A stretch of 64,000 nt of DNA from contig CANHCQ010000013.1 in the NCBI GenBank assembly GCA_947459215.1, positions 30,144 to 94,143 on the forward strand, read 5' to 3'. Positions 34,007 to 42,784 of the stretch are shown piece after piece. The notes under the pieces are model-generated. The model saw nothing but the letters and a program-made list of their open reading frames with translations. It was not told the DNA's origin and did not search any database. The translations under genes and the position numbers were made by a program. Source of the stretch: Phycisphaerales bacterium (GTDB lineage: Bacteria > Planctomycetota > Phycisphaerae > Phycisphaerales > UBA1924). Within the stretch, counting starts at the first letter, position 1, and each line of letters starts with the position of its first letter.

Positions 34007-35248
34007 TTACTCGGTCTCAGTGACCGTCGCAACAGCACCGTTCTGGGTCTGCTGGAGCAGATTGACGGCGAGCGTGTTCGTCGGTTCCAGCTCAATCGCC
34101 TTGGCGAAACTGGCCTTGGCCTCGGCAGTGCGGCCGATCTGACGCTCGATCAGACCCAGCAGAACGTAGTTCTCGCCATTGGGAGCGATCGCCGCGGCTC
34201 GCACGGCGTTCTCATGTGCCTGATCCAGCGCACCCAGACGACGCAGCACCATCGCGCGGAGCTGATAGCCCTCGGGGCGGTCAGGCGCGATCGCAACGAG
34301 GCGGGCAGCGGCAGTGCGGGCGCGGTTGATGTCCTTGAGCTTGAACGAAACCTTGCCCAGCTCGATCCACGATTCGACGTCGGCCGAACCGCCCTCGGAG
34401 TTTGTGAGCTTGATGAGCACATCCCGTGCCTCGATCGCACGGTCGACCTGTACGAGGCAGCGAGCCCGCATCAGCTGCAGGTCGCGGCGCTCGGCGTAGT
34501 CCTTGTTCTTCAGCAAACGGGCAATGGCGAGTTCGGCATCGGCGTACTTCTCGCAGGCGATCTGGGCGGCGATGAGGTCGGACTGAATCGCCGGGTCGTC
34601 CGGAGCGGCGAGGCGAGCCTCTTCGAAGAACCCAAGGGCGATCTCGTGCTGGCCTCGGAGGGCAGCGATGTGGCCCTTGGTCTGGTTGACGCCCGCGTTA
34701 TGCGCGAACTGGTTCTGACGGGTCGCGAGCTCGGCCTCAGCCTCGGAGAGCTTGCCCTGATCGATCAGGATCTCCGTCGCCGCCACGAGATACTGCGGGT
34801 TGGACGGCTCGAGCTCGGCAGCGCGACGGTAGTTTGCCAACGCGGCATCCGACTGGCGGAGACGCTCGTTCACGACGCCGGCGTAGTAGGACGCTTCCAC
34901 GTTCTCCGGCTCGATCGCCTGGGCGGTGCCGAACCACGTGAGCGCACCGTCGAGGTCGCCCTGCTCCATCAGGATTCGGCCCTTGAGCACATGGCTCTTG
35001 GCCACGTTGGGGTTCAGCGCGAGCGATCGATCGACGGACTTGAGCGCCTTCTCGGTGTCGTTGCCGAGCAGCTGCTGCTTGGCGCTCTGCCACTCCATGG
35101 CGGACTTCATCGCGGCCATCTTTTCCTTGGCAGAAGAGGTGGCGGCGCGGGTGTAGTTGCCCTGAATACTGCCGCAGCCGCTGAGGAGCGCGGGAACAGC
35201 AAGCGAGCAGGCGACCAGGATGGCAAACGACGTATGGCGGATCTGCAT
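34007..35248 (-). CDS. TPR-repeat lipoprotein, possible secretin pilotin
   Basis: The N terminus MQIRHTSFAILVACSLAVPALLSGC is a lipoprotein signal peptide with lipobox LSGC at Cys25. The rest is made of TPR-like helical repeats (about 10 visible), for example HVLKGRILMEQGDLDGALTW, NPQYLVAATEILIDQGKLSE and YVLLGLIERQIGRTAEAKAS, up to GAVATVTETE. The product is 413 residues. The start at 35248 has GGAGG 6 bases upstream. It follows the secretin gene, separated by 198 bases and a terminator, so it has its own promoter. TPR lipoproteins such as PilF/PilW guide secretins to the outer membrane, and this placement makes it a candidate for that job. Confidence 0.88.
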   Translation of the reverse strand: MQIRHTSFAILVACSLAVPALLSGCGSIQGNYTRAATSSAKEKMAAMKSAMEWQSAKQQLLGNDTEKALKSVDRSLALNPNVAKSHVLKGRILMEQGDLDGALTWFGTAQAIEPENVEASYYAGVVNERLRQSDAALANYRRAAELEPSNPQYLVAATEILIDQGKLSEAEAELATRQNQFAHNAGVNQTKGHIAALRGQHEIALGFFEEARLAAPDDPAIQSDLIAAQIACEKYADAELAIARLLKNKDYAERRDLQLMRARCLVQVDRAIEARDVLIKLTNSEGGSADVESWIELGKVSFKLKDINRARTAAARLVAIAPDRPEGYQLRAMVLRRLGALDQAHENAVRAAAIAPNGENYVLLGLIERQIGRTAEAKASFAKAIELEPTNTLAVNLLQQTQNGAVATVTETE

Positions 35249-35389
35249 GGGGTCCCTCCGATGGAGTGCTCGCCGTGCGTAAAGCGAGCACCGGACACAG
35301 GCCCGAAAACCGGGTGTGTTCTCGGAAGTCATCGACCCACGAAGGGCGGCACTTTGGTCGGCGTGACCGGGACCGCGGAGAAAGATGCG

Positions 35390-35420
35390 AAAGAAAAACC
35401 GCACCGGTTTCGGCGCGGTT
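35390..35420 (-). terminator. Rho-independent terminator of the secretin gene
   Basis: On the minus strand the arms aaccgcgccg and cggtgcggtt pair over 10 bp (one G-T pair) with a 4-base loop. They are followed by T5-C-T3. It begins 26 bases past the secretin stop. Confidence 0.92.
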
Positions 35421-35446
35421 TCGAGGGTTCGGTCAAATCGTGCAAG

Positions 35447-38056
35447 TTAGTTCTGGCCGTCGTTCTCGTTAACAGTCGACACCTTGTTCTGCGGCTCGCT
35501 CGGCTTGCTGACACCGAACAGCTTTCCGAACGCCGAAGCGCGCTTCTGAGCCTGTGCAGGATTCGCGGGCTGGGCCTGGGCGACCTGCGCGGCGTTCGAG
35601 ACGTAGTCCGTGCTCGTCGCCACGACCTGGCCGCGGTTGTTCATCCGCATGGTGTCGTAGCGCGGGGTCGCCGCGGGCACGCTCGGGGCCGCGACGGCCG
35701 CGACAGGCTGCGAGACTTCCGGAGCAGACTGCGGCTGGACCGCGGCCTGCTGCGTCTCCTGCGGCTGGGCCGACGGGGCAGCCTGCTGCTCCGTTGCGTT
35801 CACGGGGGCCGCGTTCGCTTGTGCGGGGGCTTGAGCAGAGGCCTGAGCAGGGACCTGAGCAGGGGCCTCAGAGTTGACCTGCGTGCCTGCCGCGGGCTGA
35901 GCGGACTCGTTCGAGGCGACAACGGGAGCCGTCTGACTGCTTCCGGCGTCGACACGCGGCTTGGCGGTCTTGTTCTCCGACGAGAGCATGTCGTCAAGCA
36001 TGCTGCGGTGGGGCCACGAGGCCTTGTTCCCGCTGAGCTTCTCCTTGAGCTCGATCGCGTCGGTCTGGTGCGGGTTCATCGAGAGAGCCATGTGGAGCTT
36101 GTACATCGCCTTCTCGTTCTTGCCCTCGGCGGCGAGCTTTCGGGCGTCGCTGACGAACTGGCTGGTCAGACGCTCGCGGCTGAATTCGAGCAGACCCTCG
36201 CGGGCGCCGGTGCGGACGCGGGCGAGCATCTCGTTGCCCTTATTGCCAGACTCGGCGAGGAACGAATCACTGACGACCGAAGGCGTGATCAGGAACATGA
36301 TCTCCTGGCGACGCACTTCGTCTTCCTGACCGCGGAAGGCCTTGCCGACAAGCGGGATGTCGCCGAGCACGGGAACCTGCTTGCGGGCCGACTGGGTGCT
36401 CTCGCGGAACAGACCGCCGAGGACCACCGTCTGACCGTCGCGGACAATCACGTTGGTCGTGAGTTCGTTCGTGATCTCGTCAGGGACGGTAACGGTGGAG
36501 CCGCCGCTGTTGCGAACATCGCGGATGACGGCCGATGACACGCTGGGCTTGAGCTCCAGCCGGATCGTGCCGTCGGTCCCGACGAAGGGACGGAAGTGCA
36601 ACTGCGTGCCAGTATCGAGGAACTCGACGGTCTGGGTGGTGGCGGTGTTCGTGCTCGTCGTGTTGAGGTAGCCAACGCGCTGACCGATCAGCACGCGGGC
36701 AGCCTGACGGTTGAGAGCGAGGATCTTCGGGTTGCTGAGGATCGTGGTGTCGGTCACTTCATCGAGCATGCGGATGAAGACGCCGACGTTGCTGTTGTAC
36801 AGACCGAGCTTGAGTGTCGCCGGTCCGCCCGTGTTGCCGGGGGTCGAGGTGAGACCGAACGCCCGGCTGCCGTCGGCGGCCGAGGCGCCCGGAGGACCGA
36901 CGACCGGGATGTCGCCGGCCGCAGGGCTGGCGAGCTTGCTGGTGTTGTTGACGACGAACGAATCCACGGCCTTGAGCGGGCCGCCGACGGAGATGAAGTC
37001 GGCGAAGTTCAGGTTGCCCAGGAGCGCGAAGTCGACGCCGAAGGCGTTGTTCTCGTTGAGCTGCGCCTGGAGGATCGTTGCCTCGACCAGCACCTGAGCC
37101 GGACGGGTGTCGATCTCCTTGATGAGCTTCTCGATCTGCTCGACCTGCTCCGGGAAGTCCCAGACCATGATGGTCGACTCGCCCGAGTAGTCCTCGCCGC
37201 CGATCGGAACGTCGCTCTTTCCGGGGAAGTTCCCGACCTTGGCGTTGGTCTTGATGACCGAGTCCTTGCTCAGCAGGGCCTGGGCGAAGGCGGCGGCGTC
37301 GACCGCGGAGATGTAGTTGAGCTTGATGACCTTCCAGATGCGCTGGCGCGCGGCCTGCTCGAGCTTCTGCAGGTCTTCGAGCGTGTAGACGTAGATGAAG
37401 TTGCCGCGCTCGATGTAGCCGTATCCGTTCGCGTGGAGCAGGGCGTCGAGGGCTTCGTAGAAGGTGACGCCGTAGAGATTGGCAAAGACCTTGCCATTGA
37501 CGTTCTTGTGCGGGATGATGTTCTTCTGGCTCTGGAGGCTGAGCATCTCCAGCACCGCGGCGATCTCCTCGCCGTTCACGCGGAGATCGACCACGCCGTT
37601 GTCGTCAACCTTCACCGCGTTGGCCCGCAGGGGCTTCACGGTACGTGGCTCGTCGCCGTGCACCTGCGGCGAACCGTTCGCGCCATTGAAGGAAGCGCTT
37701 GGGTTTCCGGAGAACGGATCGGCACTGTTCTGCGACTGGGCGCTGCCCTGGCCGCCGCCGAAGGCGTTGGAGACGTTCTGCACGAGCTGGTTCAAGCCCG
37801 TGCTGGGCGGGCTGGCCGGCTGGCTCGCGGGCTGGCTGGCCTGCTGCGGCTGGCCGCCCTGGGTGGGATTCTGATTGGGCGTCTGGTTCGGCTGGGCCGC
37901 GGGCTGCGAGCCGCCACCGGAGACAGTGCTGACCTGAGCGCGCCCGACGGCGGCACCGCAGATCGAGATGAGGATCGCGGCTGGCCAAGCGAGCTTGGAC
38001 CAGTCGACCCGGGCGAGGCCGACGGAAGTCTTGGTGTGCGAGACGCTCTGCTGCAT
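35447..38056 (-). CDS. Type II/IV secretion-type secretin with long Gln/Ala/Pro-rich tail
   Basis: Secretins form outer-membrane gates for type II secretion or type IV pili. Visible parts: a signal region (residues about 20-42, AWPAAILISICGAAVGRAQV), a low-complexity Gln/Ser/Pro linker (about 43-120), then N-domains with DLRVNGEEIAAVLEMLSLQS (STN/N0-like) and RPAQVLVEATILQAQLNENN, and the gate domain with TNVIVRDGQTVVLGGLF and VPVLGDIPLVGKAFRG. The secretin core ends in RRQEIMFLITPSVV. After it comes a helical stretch of about 70 residues with a TPR-like look (KLAAEGKNEKAMYKLHMALS) and a 170-residue Ala/Gln/Pro-rich tail, both unusual. The product is 869 residues. The ATG at 38056 has GAGGGG about 8 bases upstream. 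Confidence 0.94.
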   Translation of the reverse strand: MQQSVSHTKTSVGLARVDWSKLAWPAAILISICGAAVGRAQVSTVSGGGSQPAAQPNQTPNQNPTQGGQPQQASQPASQPASPPSTGLNQLVQNVSNAFGGGQGSAQSQNSADPFSGNPSASFNGANGSPQVHGDEPRTVKPLRANAVKVDDNGVVDLRVNGEEIAAVLEMLSLQSQKNIIPHKNVNGKVFANLYGVTFYEALDALLHANGYGYIERGNFIYVYTLEDLQKLEQAARQRIWKVIKLNYISAVDAAAFAQALLSKDSVIKTNAKVGNFPGKSDVPIGGEDYSGESTIMVWDFPEQVEQIEKLIKEIDTRPAQVLVEATILQAQLNENNAFGVDFALLGNLNFADFISVGGPLKAVDSFVVNNTSKLASPAAGDIPVVGPPGASAADGSRAFGLTSTPGNTGGPATLKLGLYNSNVGVFIRMLDEVTDTTILSNPKILALNRQAARVLIGQRVGYLNTTSTNTATTQTVEFLDTGTQLHFRPFVGTDGTIRLELKPSVSSAVIRDVRNSGGSTVTVPDEITNELTTNVIVRDGQTVVLGGLFRESTQSARKQVPVLGDIPLVGKAFRGQEDEVRRQEIMFLITPSVVSDSFLAESGNKGNEMLARVRTGAREGLLEFSRERLTSQFVSDARKLAAEGKNEKAMYKLHMALSMNPHQTDAIELKEKLSGNKASWPHRSMLDDMLSSENKTAKPRVDAGSSQTAPVVASNESAQPAAGTQVNSEAPAQVPAQASAQAPAQANAAPVNATEQQAAPSAQPQETQQAAVQPQSAPEVSQPVAAVAAPSVPAATPRYDTMRMNNRGQVVATSTDYVSNAAQVAQAQPANPAQAQKRASAFGKLFGVSKPSEPQNKVSTVNENDGQN

Positions 38057-38393
38057 GACGAATCCCCTCTGGTTTCGGTACGGATGTCGCGTTTTCGGCC
38101 TCAAGCCCAGCGCACGGGCGGCGCGGCACGTAGCGGACCTTCCGCCCGAGCACCGGCTGCGGCTTGTTTCGTCTGCTCCGGGGGGCGACTTTGGTGCAAC
38201 TGGTGGGCGTGTGGCGGACTGTGCGCGTGCGCCGGTCCGTTTCGCTCCCAAGGCCGTGAAACCGCAAAATCTGCACGCCCAATAACGGGTTGGGTACACT
38301 GAACGGCGGGTGTGAGGCCCGGCGTTTGCAGGCGATCGGCGTGGCGAGGGTTCTCGCCCCCGAGGCCGGCTCGGACCCCTTGAGGAGACTCGG
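38057..38393. other. 337-base divergent intergenic region
   Basis: This region separates the secretin gene (minus) from the SPFH gene (plus) and must hold both promoters. I see no consensus promoter, RNA gene or strong repeat. The base composition is GC-rich throughout, with a stretch gtccggggggcgact near the middle. Confidence 0.5.
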
Positions 38394-39500
38394 ATGGACT
38401 GGATCAAGAAACTGAAGGGCGAACTGATCGACATCGTCGAGTGGCTCGACGACTCGCGCGACACGCTCGTCTATCGATTCGAGCGCCTGAACAACGAGAT
38501 CAAGTACGGGGCCAAGCTCATCGTCCGCGAGAGTCAGGTCGCGGTCTTCGTCGACCAAGGCAAGATCGCAGACGTGTTCAAGCCCGGCATGTACACGCTC
38601 GACACCAAAAACCTTCCCATCCTCTCCACGATCCTGGGATGGAAGTACGGCTTCGAATCACCCTTCAAGTGCGAGGTGTACTTCGTCAACACCCGCCAAT
38701 TCACCGATCTCAAGTGGGGCACCGCCAACCCGATCATGCTCCGCGACGCCGAGTTCGGGCCGATGCGGCTGCGGGCCTACGGCACCTACGCGTTCAAGGT
38801 CGGAGACGCGGGCACCCTCGTAAAGGAAGTCGCGGGAACCAGCGGACGCTTCACCGCCGACGGCATCACCGAACAGCTCCGCAACTTCATCGTGACCTGC
38901 TTCAGCGATGCCTTGGGCGAATCCAAGGTGCCTGCCCTGGACCTTGCGGCTCGGTACCAGGAGATCGGCGGCGAGATCGCGGGACGGATCCGCCCCACAT
39001 TCTCGCAGTACGGCCTTGAGCTCACCGCATTCTTGATAGAGAACGTCTCGCTCCCGCCCGAGGTTGAGGCCGCCCTCGACAAGCGGACCAGCATGGGCGT
39101 GCTGGGCGACCTGAACAAGTTCACCCAGTTCCAGACCGCGACCGCCATCGGCGATGCCGCAAAGAACAACGCCAACGGCGGGATGGCTCAGGGCATGGGG
39201 CTCGGCGCGGGATTCGCCATGGCGCAGCAGATGGCCAATTCTGTCGGCGGGGCGATGCAGCCTGGGGCGGCTCCGCCGCCGATGCCCGGAACGGCAGCGG
39301 CAAAGTTCTTTGTCGCGCTCGACGGCCAGCAGGCCGGGCCGTTCGACCTGAGCACCATTGGCGAACTTGCTCGAAGCGGTCGCCTCACCGGCGAGACGCT
39401 TGTCTGGAAGCAGGGCATGCCCGCGTGGGCTGCGGCCTCGAGCGTCGCAGAACTTGGCGGCACCCTTGGAGGGTCGCCTCCCCCACTCCCACCCAGGTAA
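38394..39500 (+). CDS. SPFH-domain protein with C-terminal GYF-type domain
   Basis: The 368-residue protein begins with an amphipathic region and then an SPFH/band-7-type domain (about residues 40-245: KLIVRESQVAVFVDQGKIAD, MYTLDTKNLPIL, FGPMRLRAYGTYAFKVGD and LTAFLIENVSLPPEVEAALD). A Gly/Met-rich linker follows (AQGMGLGAGFAMAQQMANSV) and then a GYF_2-like domain (about 305-350: FFVALDGQQAGPFDLSTIGE). SPFH proteins of this YdjI type are linked to membrane stress and zinc-ribbon partners in Bacillus. The ATG at 38394 has GAGGAG about 7 bases upstream. The next gene, 171 bases downstream, encodes a zinc-ribbon membrane protein, a common partner. Confidence 0.88.
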   Translation: MDWIKKLKGELIDIVEWLDDSRDTLVYRFERLNNEIKYGAKLIVRESQVAVFVDQGKIADVFKPGMYTLDTKNLPILSTILGWKYGFESPFKCEVYFVNTRQFTDLKWGTANPIMLRDAEFGPMRLRAYGTYAFKVGDAGTLVKEVAGTSGRFTADGITEQLRNFIVTCFSDALGESKVPALDLAARYQEIGGEIAGRIRPTFSQYGLELTAFLIENVSLPPEVEAALDKRTSMGVLGDLNKFTQFQTATAIGDAAKNNANGGMAQGMGLGAGFAMAQQMANSVGGAMQPGAAPPPMPGTAAAKFFVALDGQQAGPFDLSTIGELARSGRLTGETLVWKQGMPAWAAASSVAELGGTLGGSPPPLPPR

Positions 39501-39671
39501 CCGGGCCGCCCGAATCGGGACTGACTCCAGCGGCCCAATGGGACGGGCCTGAGGCGGGTCACCCTGTCTCAGAGCCCGGAGCAGCTGAAGTGCCCCCAAG
39601 GGATCGTTGACCGCACCTCACGGCTTGTCGTCCGATGCGTTCCATCCGCGGCATCGTCGCCTCCGTCTGCC

Positions 39672-40820
39672 ATGCCCGATACCGAATCATCATCTGATCA
39701 AGACGCTCTGCAGCCGGTCGATCCCGGCCTGAGCACCGCGCCGCGAACCTTTCCCTGCAAGGCCTGCGGCGCCGACCTCACGTTCTGCCCGGGTGAGCAA
39801 TCACTGAAGTGCGCCCACTGCGGCGCAGTCAACGAGATCACCACCACCGACACTGTCGTCGAGGAGAACGATTACCACGAGGCCCTCGCATCGCTGGAAC
39901 GGTCCGCCTCCACCATCGAACGTTTGGAGGTGCGTTGCGAAGCCTGCGGCGCCCATGTGCAGTTTGAAGACAACGTCACCAGCAAGGTCTGCTGCTTCTG
40001 CGGCACGCCCATCGTTGCCGGCGCGGTCAGCGCCAAACGCCTCAAGCCCACCGCGATCCTCCCCTTCGCGATCACCAAGCGGGACGCGGTCGAGAAGTAC
40101 CGCCGCTGGCTGGCCTCGCTCTGGTTCGCCCCGTCCAAACTCGCCCGCGAGGCCACCATCGATTCGGCCTTGGTCGGCGCCTATATGCCCTTCTGGACGT
40201 ACGACTGCGTTGCCACCACCAGTTACACCGGCATGCGCGGCGAAGACTACTGGGTCACCGAGTCCTACACCGTGACCGTCAACGGTCGCTCGGAGCGTCG
40301 CACCCGCCAGGTCCGCAAGACCCGCTGGTACCCAGCCGCAGGAACGGTTGTGAACGACTTCGACGACGTGCTCGTACCCGCAAGCACATCGCTTCCGATG
40401 GAGGAGCAGATCGAGGCCGAGCCTTGGGACATAAAGGACCTTGTCCCGTACGCGGACGAGTACCTTGCCGGGTTCCGCTGCGAGTCCTACAGCGTCGACT
40501 TGGCGGAAGGCTTCAACGGCGCGAAGGTCCGCATGAGGCCGACCATCGAAGCGACGATCCGCGGCCACATCGGAGGCGACCACCAACGCATCACCTCGAT
40601 GCACCCGCGGTACGACGAGATCCTCTACAAGCACATTCTGTTGCCGCTGTGGGTGAGTACCTATCGCTATAGCCGTCGCGTGTTCCGCGTCATCATCAAC
40701 GCCCGTACCGGCGAGGTCCTCGGCGACCGGCCGTACAGCGCCTGGAAGATCACGGGGCTTGTCTGCACGCTCCTCCTGATCGCCGGTATCATCGCGATCG
40801 TGTTCGCACTGACGCGCTGA
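39672..40820 (+). CDS. Zinc-ribbon membrane protein (YdjG-like)
   Basis: The 382-residue protein has two zinc ribbons: CKACGADLTF...CAHCG (about residues 29-53) and CEACGAHVQF...CCFCG (about 93-115). After these comes a family-typical core with KPTAILPFAITKRDAVEKYR and AYMPFWTYDCVATTSYTG, then HILLPLWVSTYRYSRRVFRV and NARTGEVLGDRPYSAWK. One membrane segment closes the protein (about 358-378, ITGLVCTLLLIAGIIAIVFAL). Relatives are often annotated as primosomal N'-like or TFIIB-type zinc ribbon proteins and travel with SPFH proteins. The start at 39672 has no strong ribosome binding site. The pair with the upstream SPFH gene suggests a membrane-associated stress or remodelling role. Confidence 0.87.
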   Translation: MPDTESSSDQDALQPVDPGLSTAPRTFPCKACGADLTFCPGEQSLKCAHCGAVNEITTTDTVVEENDYHEALASLERSASTIERLEVRCEACGAHVQFEDNVTSKVCCFCGTPIVAGAVSAKRLKPTAILPFAITKRDAVEKYRRWLASLWFAPSKLAREATIDSALVGAYMPFWTYDCVATTSYTGMRGEDYWVTESYTVTVNGRSERRTRQVRKTRWYPAAGTVVNDFDDVLVPASTSLPMEEQIEAEPWDIKDLVPYADEYLAGFRCESYSVDLAEGFNGAKVRMRPTIEATIRGHIGGDHQRITSMHPRYDEILYKHILLPLWVSTYRYSRRVFRVIINARTGEVLGDRPYSAWKITGLVCTLLLIAGIIAIVFALTR

Positions 40821-40842
40821 CCCTCGGCACAGACAACCCACA

Positions 40843-40868
40843 AATGAAAAGGGCCCCGAGTGGGGCCC
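40843..40868 (-). terminator. Rho-independent terminator of the small lipoprotein gene
   Basis: On the minus strand, arms ggggccc-type (gggcccc with ggggccc on the plus strand, 4-base loop) are followed by TTTTCATT. It lies about 23 bases past the stop at 40891 and just past the convergent zinc-ribbon gene stop at 40820. On the plus strand no T tract follows, so it serves mainly the minus-strand gene. Confidence 0.88.
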
Positions 40869-40890
40869 CTGTTCGTTGACGGTCGGACAA

Positions 40891-41352
40891 TTATTTCGGC
40901 CACTTGCTCATCAGTTCGCTGATGCCGGTGTTCAGCTTGCCCAGGGCATCGGTGAACTTGGTCTGCAGGCCCGACAGGTCGCCCGTGCCGGCCTTCAGGT
41001 CCTTGACCATTCCCTCAAGGCTTCCGTACTGCGTCTTGATCCCGTCCACGCCCGACTGCAGCGTCGGCTTCACGGCGGCGGGCAGGCCATCGAACTTCGT
41101 AACCAGTTCGTCAACCTTGGTCTTCGCCCCGGCGAGCGCGGCCTCGGCGCCCTCGACGATCTTCTGCTTGGCGGCGTCCACGGCGGCGACGGCCTTCTCC
41201 GTCACGCCGCCCGCGGTCTTGCTCGCAGCGTCCGCGGCGCTCGCGGCCGCATCCGTCACACTCTTCTTCGCAGCCTCGGCCGACTTCTCGTCACAGCCGA
41301 CGAGCGTCGAGGCGAGGGCCACACACATTCCGGCGATCAACATCTGTTTCAT
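40891..41352 (-). CDS. Small Ala/Lys-rich helical lipoprotein
   Basis: The 153-residue product starts MKQMLIAGMCVALASTLVGC, with lipobox LVGC at Cys20. The mature part is Ala/Lys-rich and almost entirely helical (KKSVTDAAASAADAASKTAG and KAVAAVDAAKQKIVEGAEAA), then a second helix pair (FDGLPAAVKPTLQSGVDGIK). It resembles apolipoprotein-like or murein-lipoprotein-like helical proteins, but no family is certain. The ATG at 41352 has AAGGAG about 7 bases upstream. It is a single gene with its own terminator. A role in the envelope is likely but unproven. Confidence 0.83.
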   Translation of the reverse strand: MKQMLIAGMCVALASTLVGCDEKSAEAAKKSVTDAAASAADAASKTAGGVTEKAVAAVDAAKQKIVEGAEAALAGAKTKVDELVTKFDGLPAAVKPTLQSGVDGIKTQYGSLEGMVKDLKAGTGDLSGLQTKFTDALGKLNTGISELMSKWPK

Positions 41353-41444
41353 GAGTCACTCCTTCGATGCGGCTGAGTATCAAGCGGTTGTGCGACCCGG
41401 CCGCCGGTCGCCCCCGGGAAACGTGCATCAATGTAAACGTCGGA

Positions 41445-42536
41445 CTACTTCTTCGGGTTCGCCATCGTGGCTTTCAAGGGCTTCAGATCGATCACGACCG
41501 GGTAGTGGTCTGAGGCATAGCCCGCGGGAGGCGGGGTCGTTCGCCAGTCCGCGCCCTCCGGGCGGGCCGGCATGCCGAAGATGAACGGCGACTCGGCGAC
41601 GAACTCGTCGTTGGCGTTCTTGTTCAGCAGAATCATGTCGATGCGACGCCCGGACTCGTGCGACACGATTGCCGGGCTCCACTTCGCCGCTTTGGCGGCG
41701 AAGGTGTCGATCAGGCCACCCTCGAAGTACGCCTTGATCGGGGCGTCGGTCACCTGCGCATTGAAGTCGCCCAGGACAACCACGTTCGCCTCCGGGGTCT
41801 TCGCCTCGATCTCCTTGATGATCGAGACCACGCCGTTGACCTCCGCAACGCGCCAGTACTCAGACCAGCGGCCCGACTTGTGGTGCACGGCGAGCAGCGT
41901 GAGTTCGTACGACTCGTCGTCGCCGCCGCCGAAGGCCTTGCCGGGAACCTTGATGTCGGCCCGGAGCGGCGACCTGCGGAACATCATGTCATTACCCGCG
42001 AGCGGATTGGGACGGTTGCCCTCGAGAGCGGGTTGCTTGCCGCCGAGCGGGCGCTGGCCGTAGGCCTCGCTGTGGGTGATCGGGAAGCGGCTGATGAAAG
42101 CGTTGTCGATCCCCCGGGGGTCTTCGGACTCGATCAATACGGCGTGGTCATAGCCCATATCCGCGAGGTACTTGGCGACGAACGCGTTGACGACCGGGAG
42201 CGACTCGACCTCTTCCAGCGCGACGATGTCGGCATTGATGGCACGGAGCGCCCCGGCCGCGGCCTCACGCTCGCCTTCAGGCTTGATCGGGGCCGCGTCG
42301 CCCTCGCTGTGCGTGCGGGTTGCGGGGTCGGAGTCGAAGAAGTTCAGCAGGTTGTACGTCGCGACACGGATGGTGCCGGGCGTCCGGGGCTTGGCGGCTT
42401 CGCCGAAGCGGATGAGGGATGTGTCGGGTTTGGTTGCCCGGGCAGGTTTGGTGGCCGGGGCTTGGGCGAACGTCTGCGTCGCCACGGCGAACATGCAGGC
42501 GACCGGGATCAGCGTGCGTTTGACAAACTGCATCAT
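41445..42536 (-). CDS. Secreted endonuclease/exonuclease/phosphatase-family protein
   Basis: This family includes DNase I-like nucleases and sugar or lipid phosphodiesterases. The start MMQFVKRTLIPVACMFAVAT is a signal peptide ending near TFAQA. Catalytic-type motifs are RVATYNLLNFFD, IVALEEVESL, LAVHHKSGRW, VVVLGDFNAQ and the C-terminal ASDHYPVVIDL, which hold the metal-binding Glu and the Asp/His pair. The product is 363 residues. The ATG at 42536 (MMQFVKR) is preceded by GGAG; the second Met at 42533 is an alternative. No terminator is visible. It lies 249 bases past the hpnE stop and in the same direction. Substrate and cellular site (periplasm or outside) are inferred from the signal peptide only. 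Confidence 0.87.
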   Translation of the reverse strand: MMQFVKRTLIPVACMFAVATQTFAQAPATKPARATKPDTSLIRFGEAAKPRTPGTIRVATYNLLNFFDSDPATRTHSEGDAAPIKPEGEREAAAGALRAINADIVALEEVESLPVVNAFVAKYLADMGYDHAVLIESEDPRGIDNAFISRFPITHSEAYGQRPLGGKQPALEGNRPNPLAGNDMMFRRSPLRADIKVPGKAFGGGDDESYELTLLAVHHKSGRWSEYWRVAEVNGVVSIIKEIEAKTPEANVVVLGDFNAQVTDAPIKAYFEGGLIDTFAAKAAKWSPAIVSHESGRRIDMILLNKNANDEFVAESPFIFGMPARPEGADWRTTPPPAGYASDHYPVVIDLKPLKATMANPKK

Positions 42537-42784
42537 GAATGACTCCACAACAACGGTTCGCGGATGTCGAACCACCGACAAGGGTACGAGCGTCGAGGCC
42601 GCGGTATCGGCCCTCGAACCGCCCTTGGTGCCACAAGTCCCCGGCTGTTCTGAGCCGCGCGAATGGTGCCCTCGCAAGAAAACGCTCCGGTTCGCATCAG
42701 TCGCGCCGTGCCGAGCCACGGCGGACTGCTGGCACCGCGGAATCATGCGATCACGCCATTCCGTTCCCCGCTTGCGGAGTGAGG

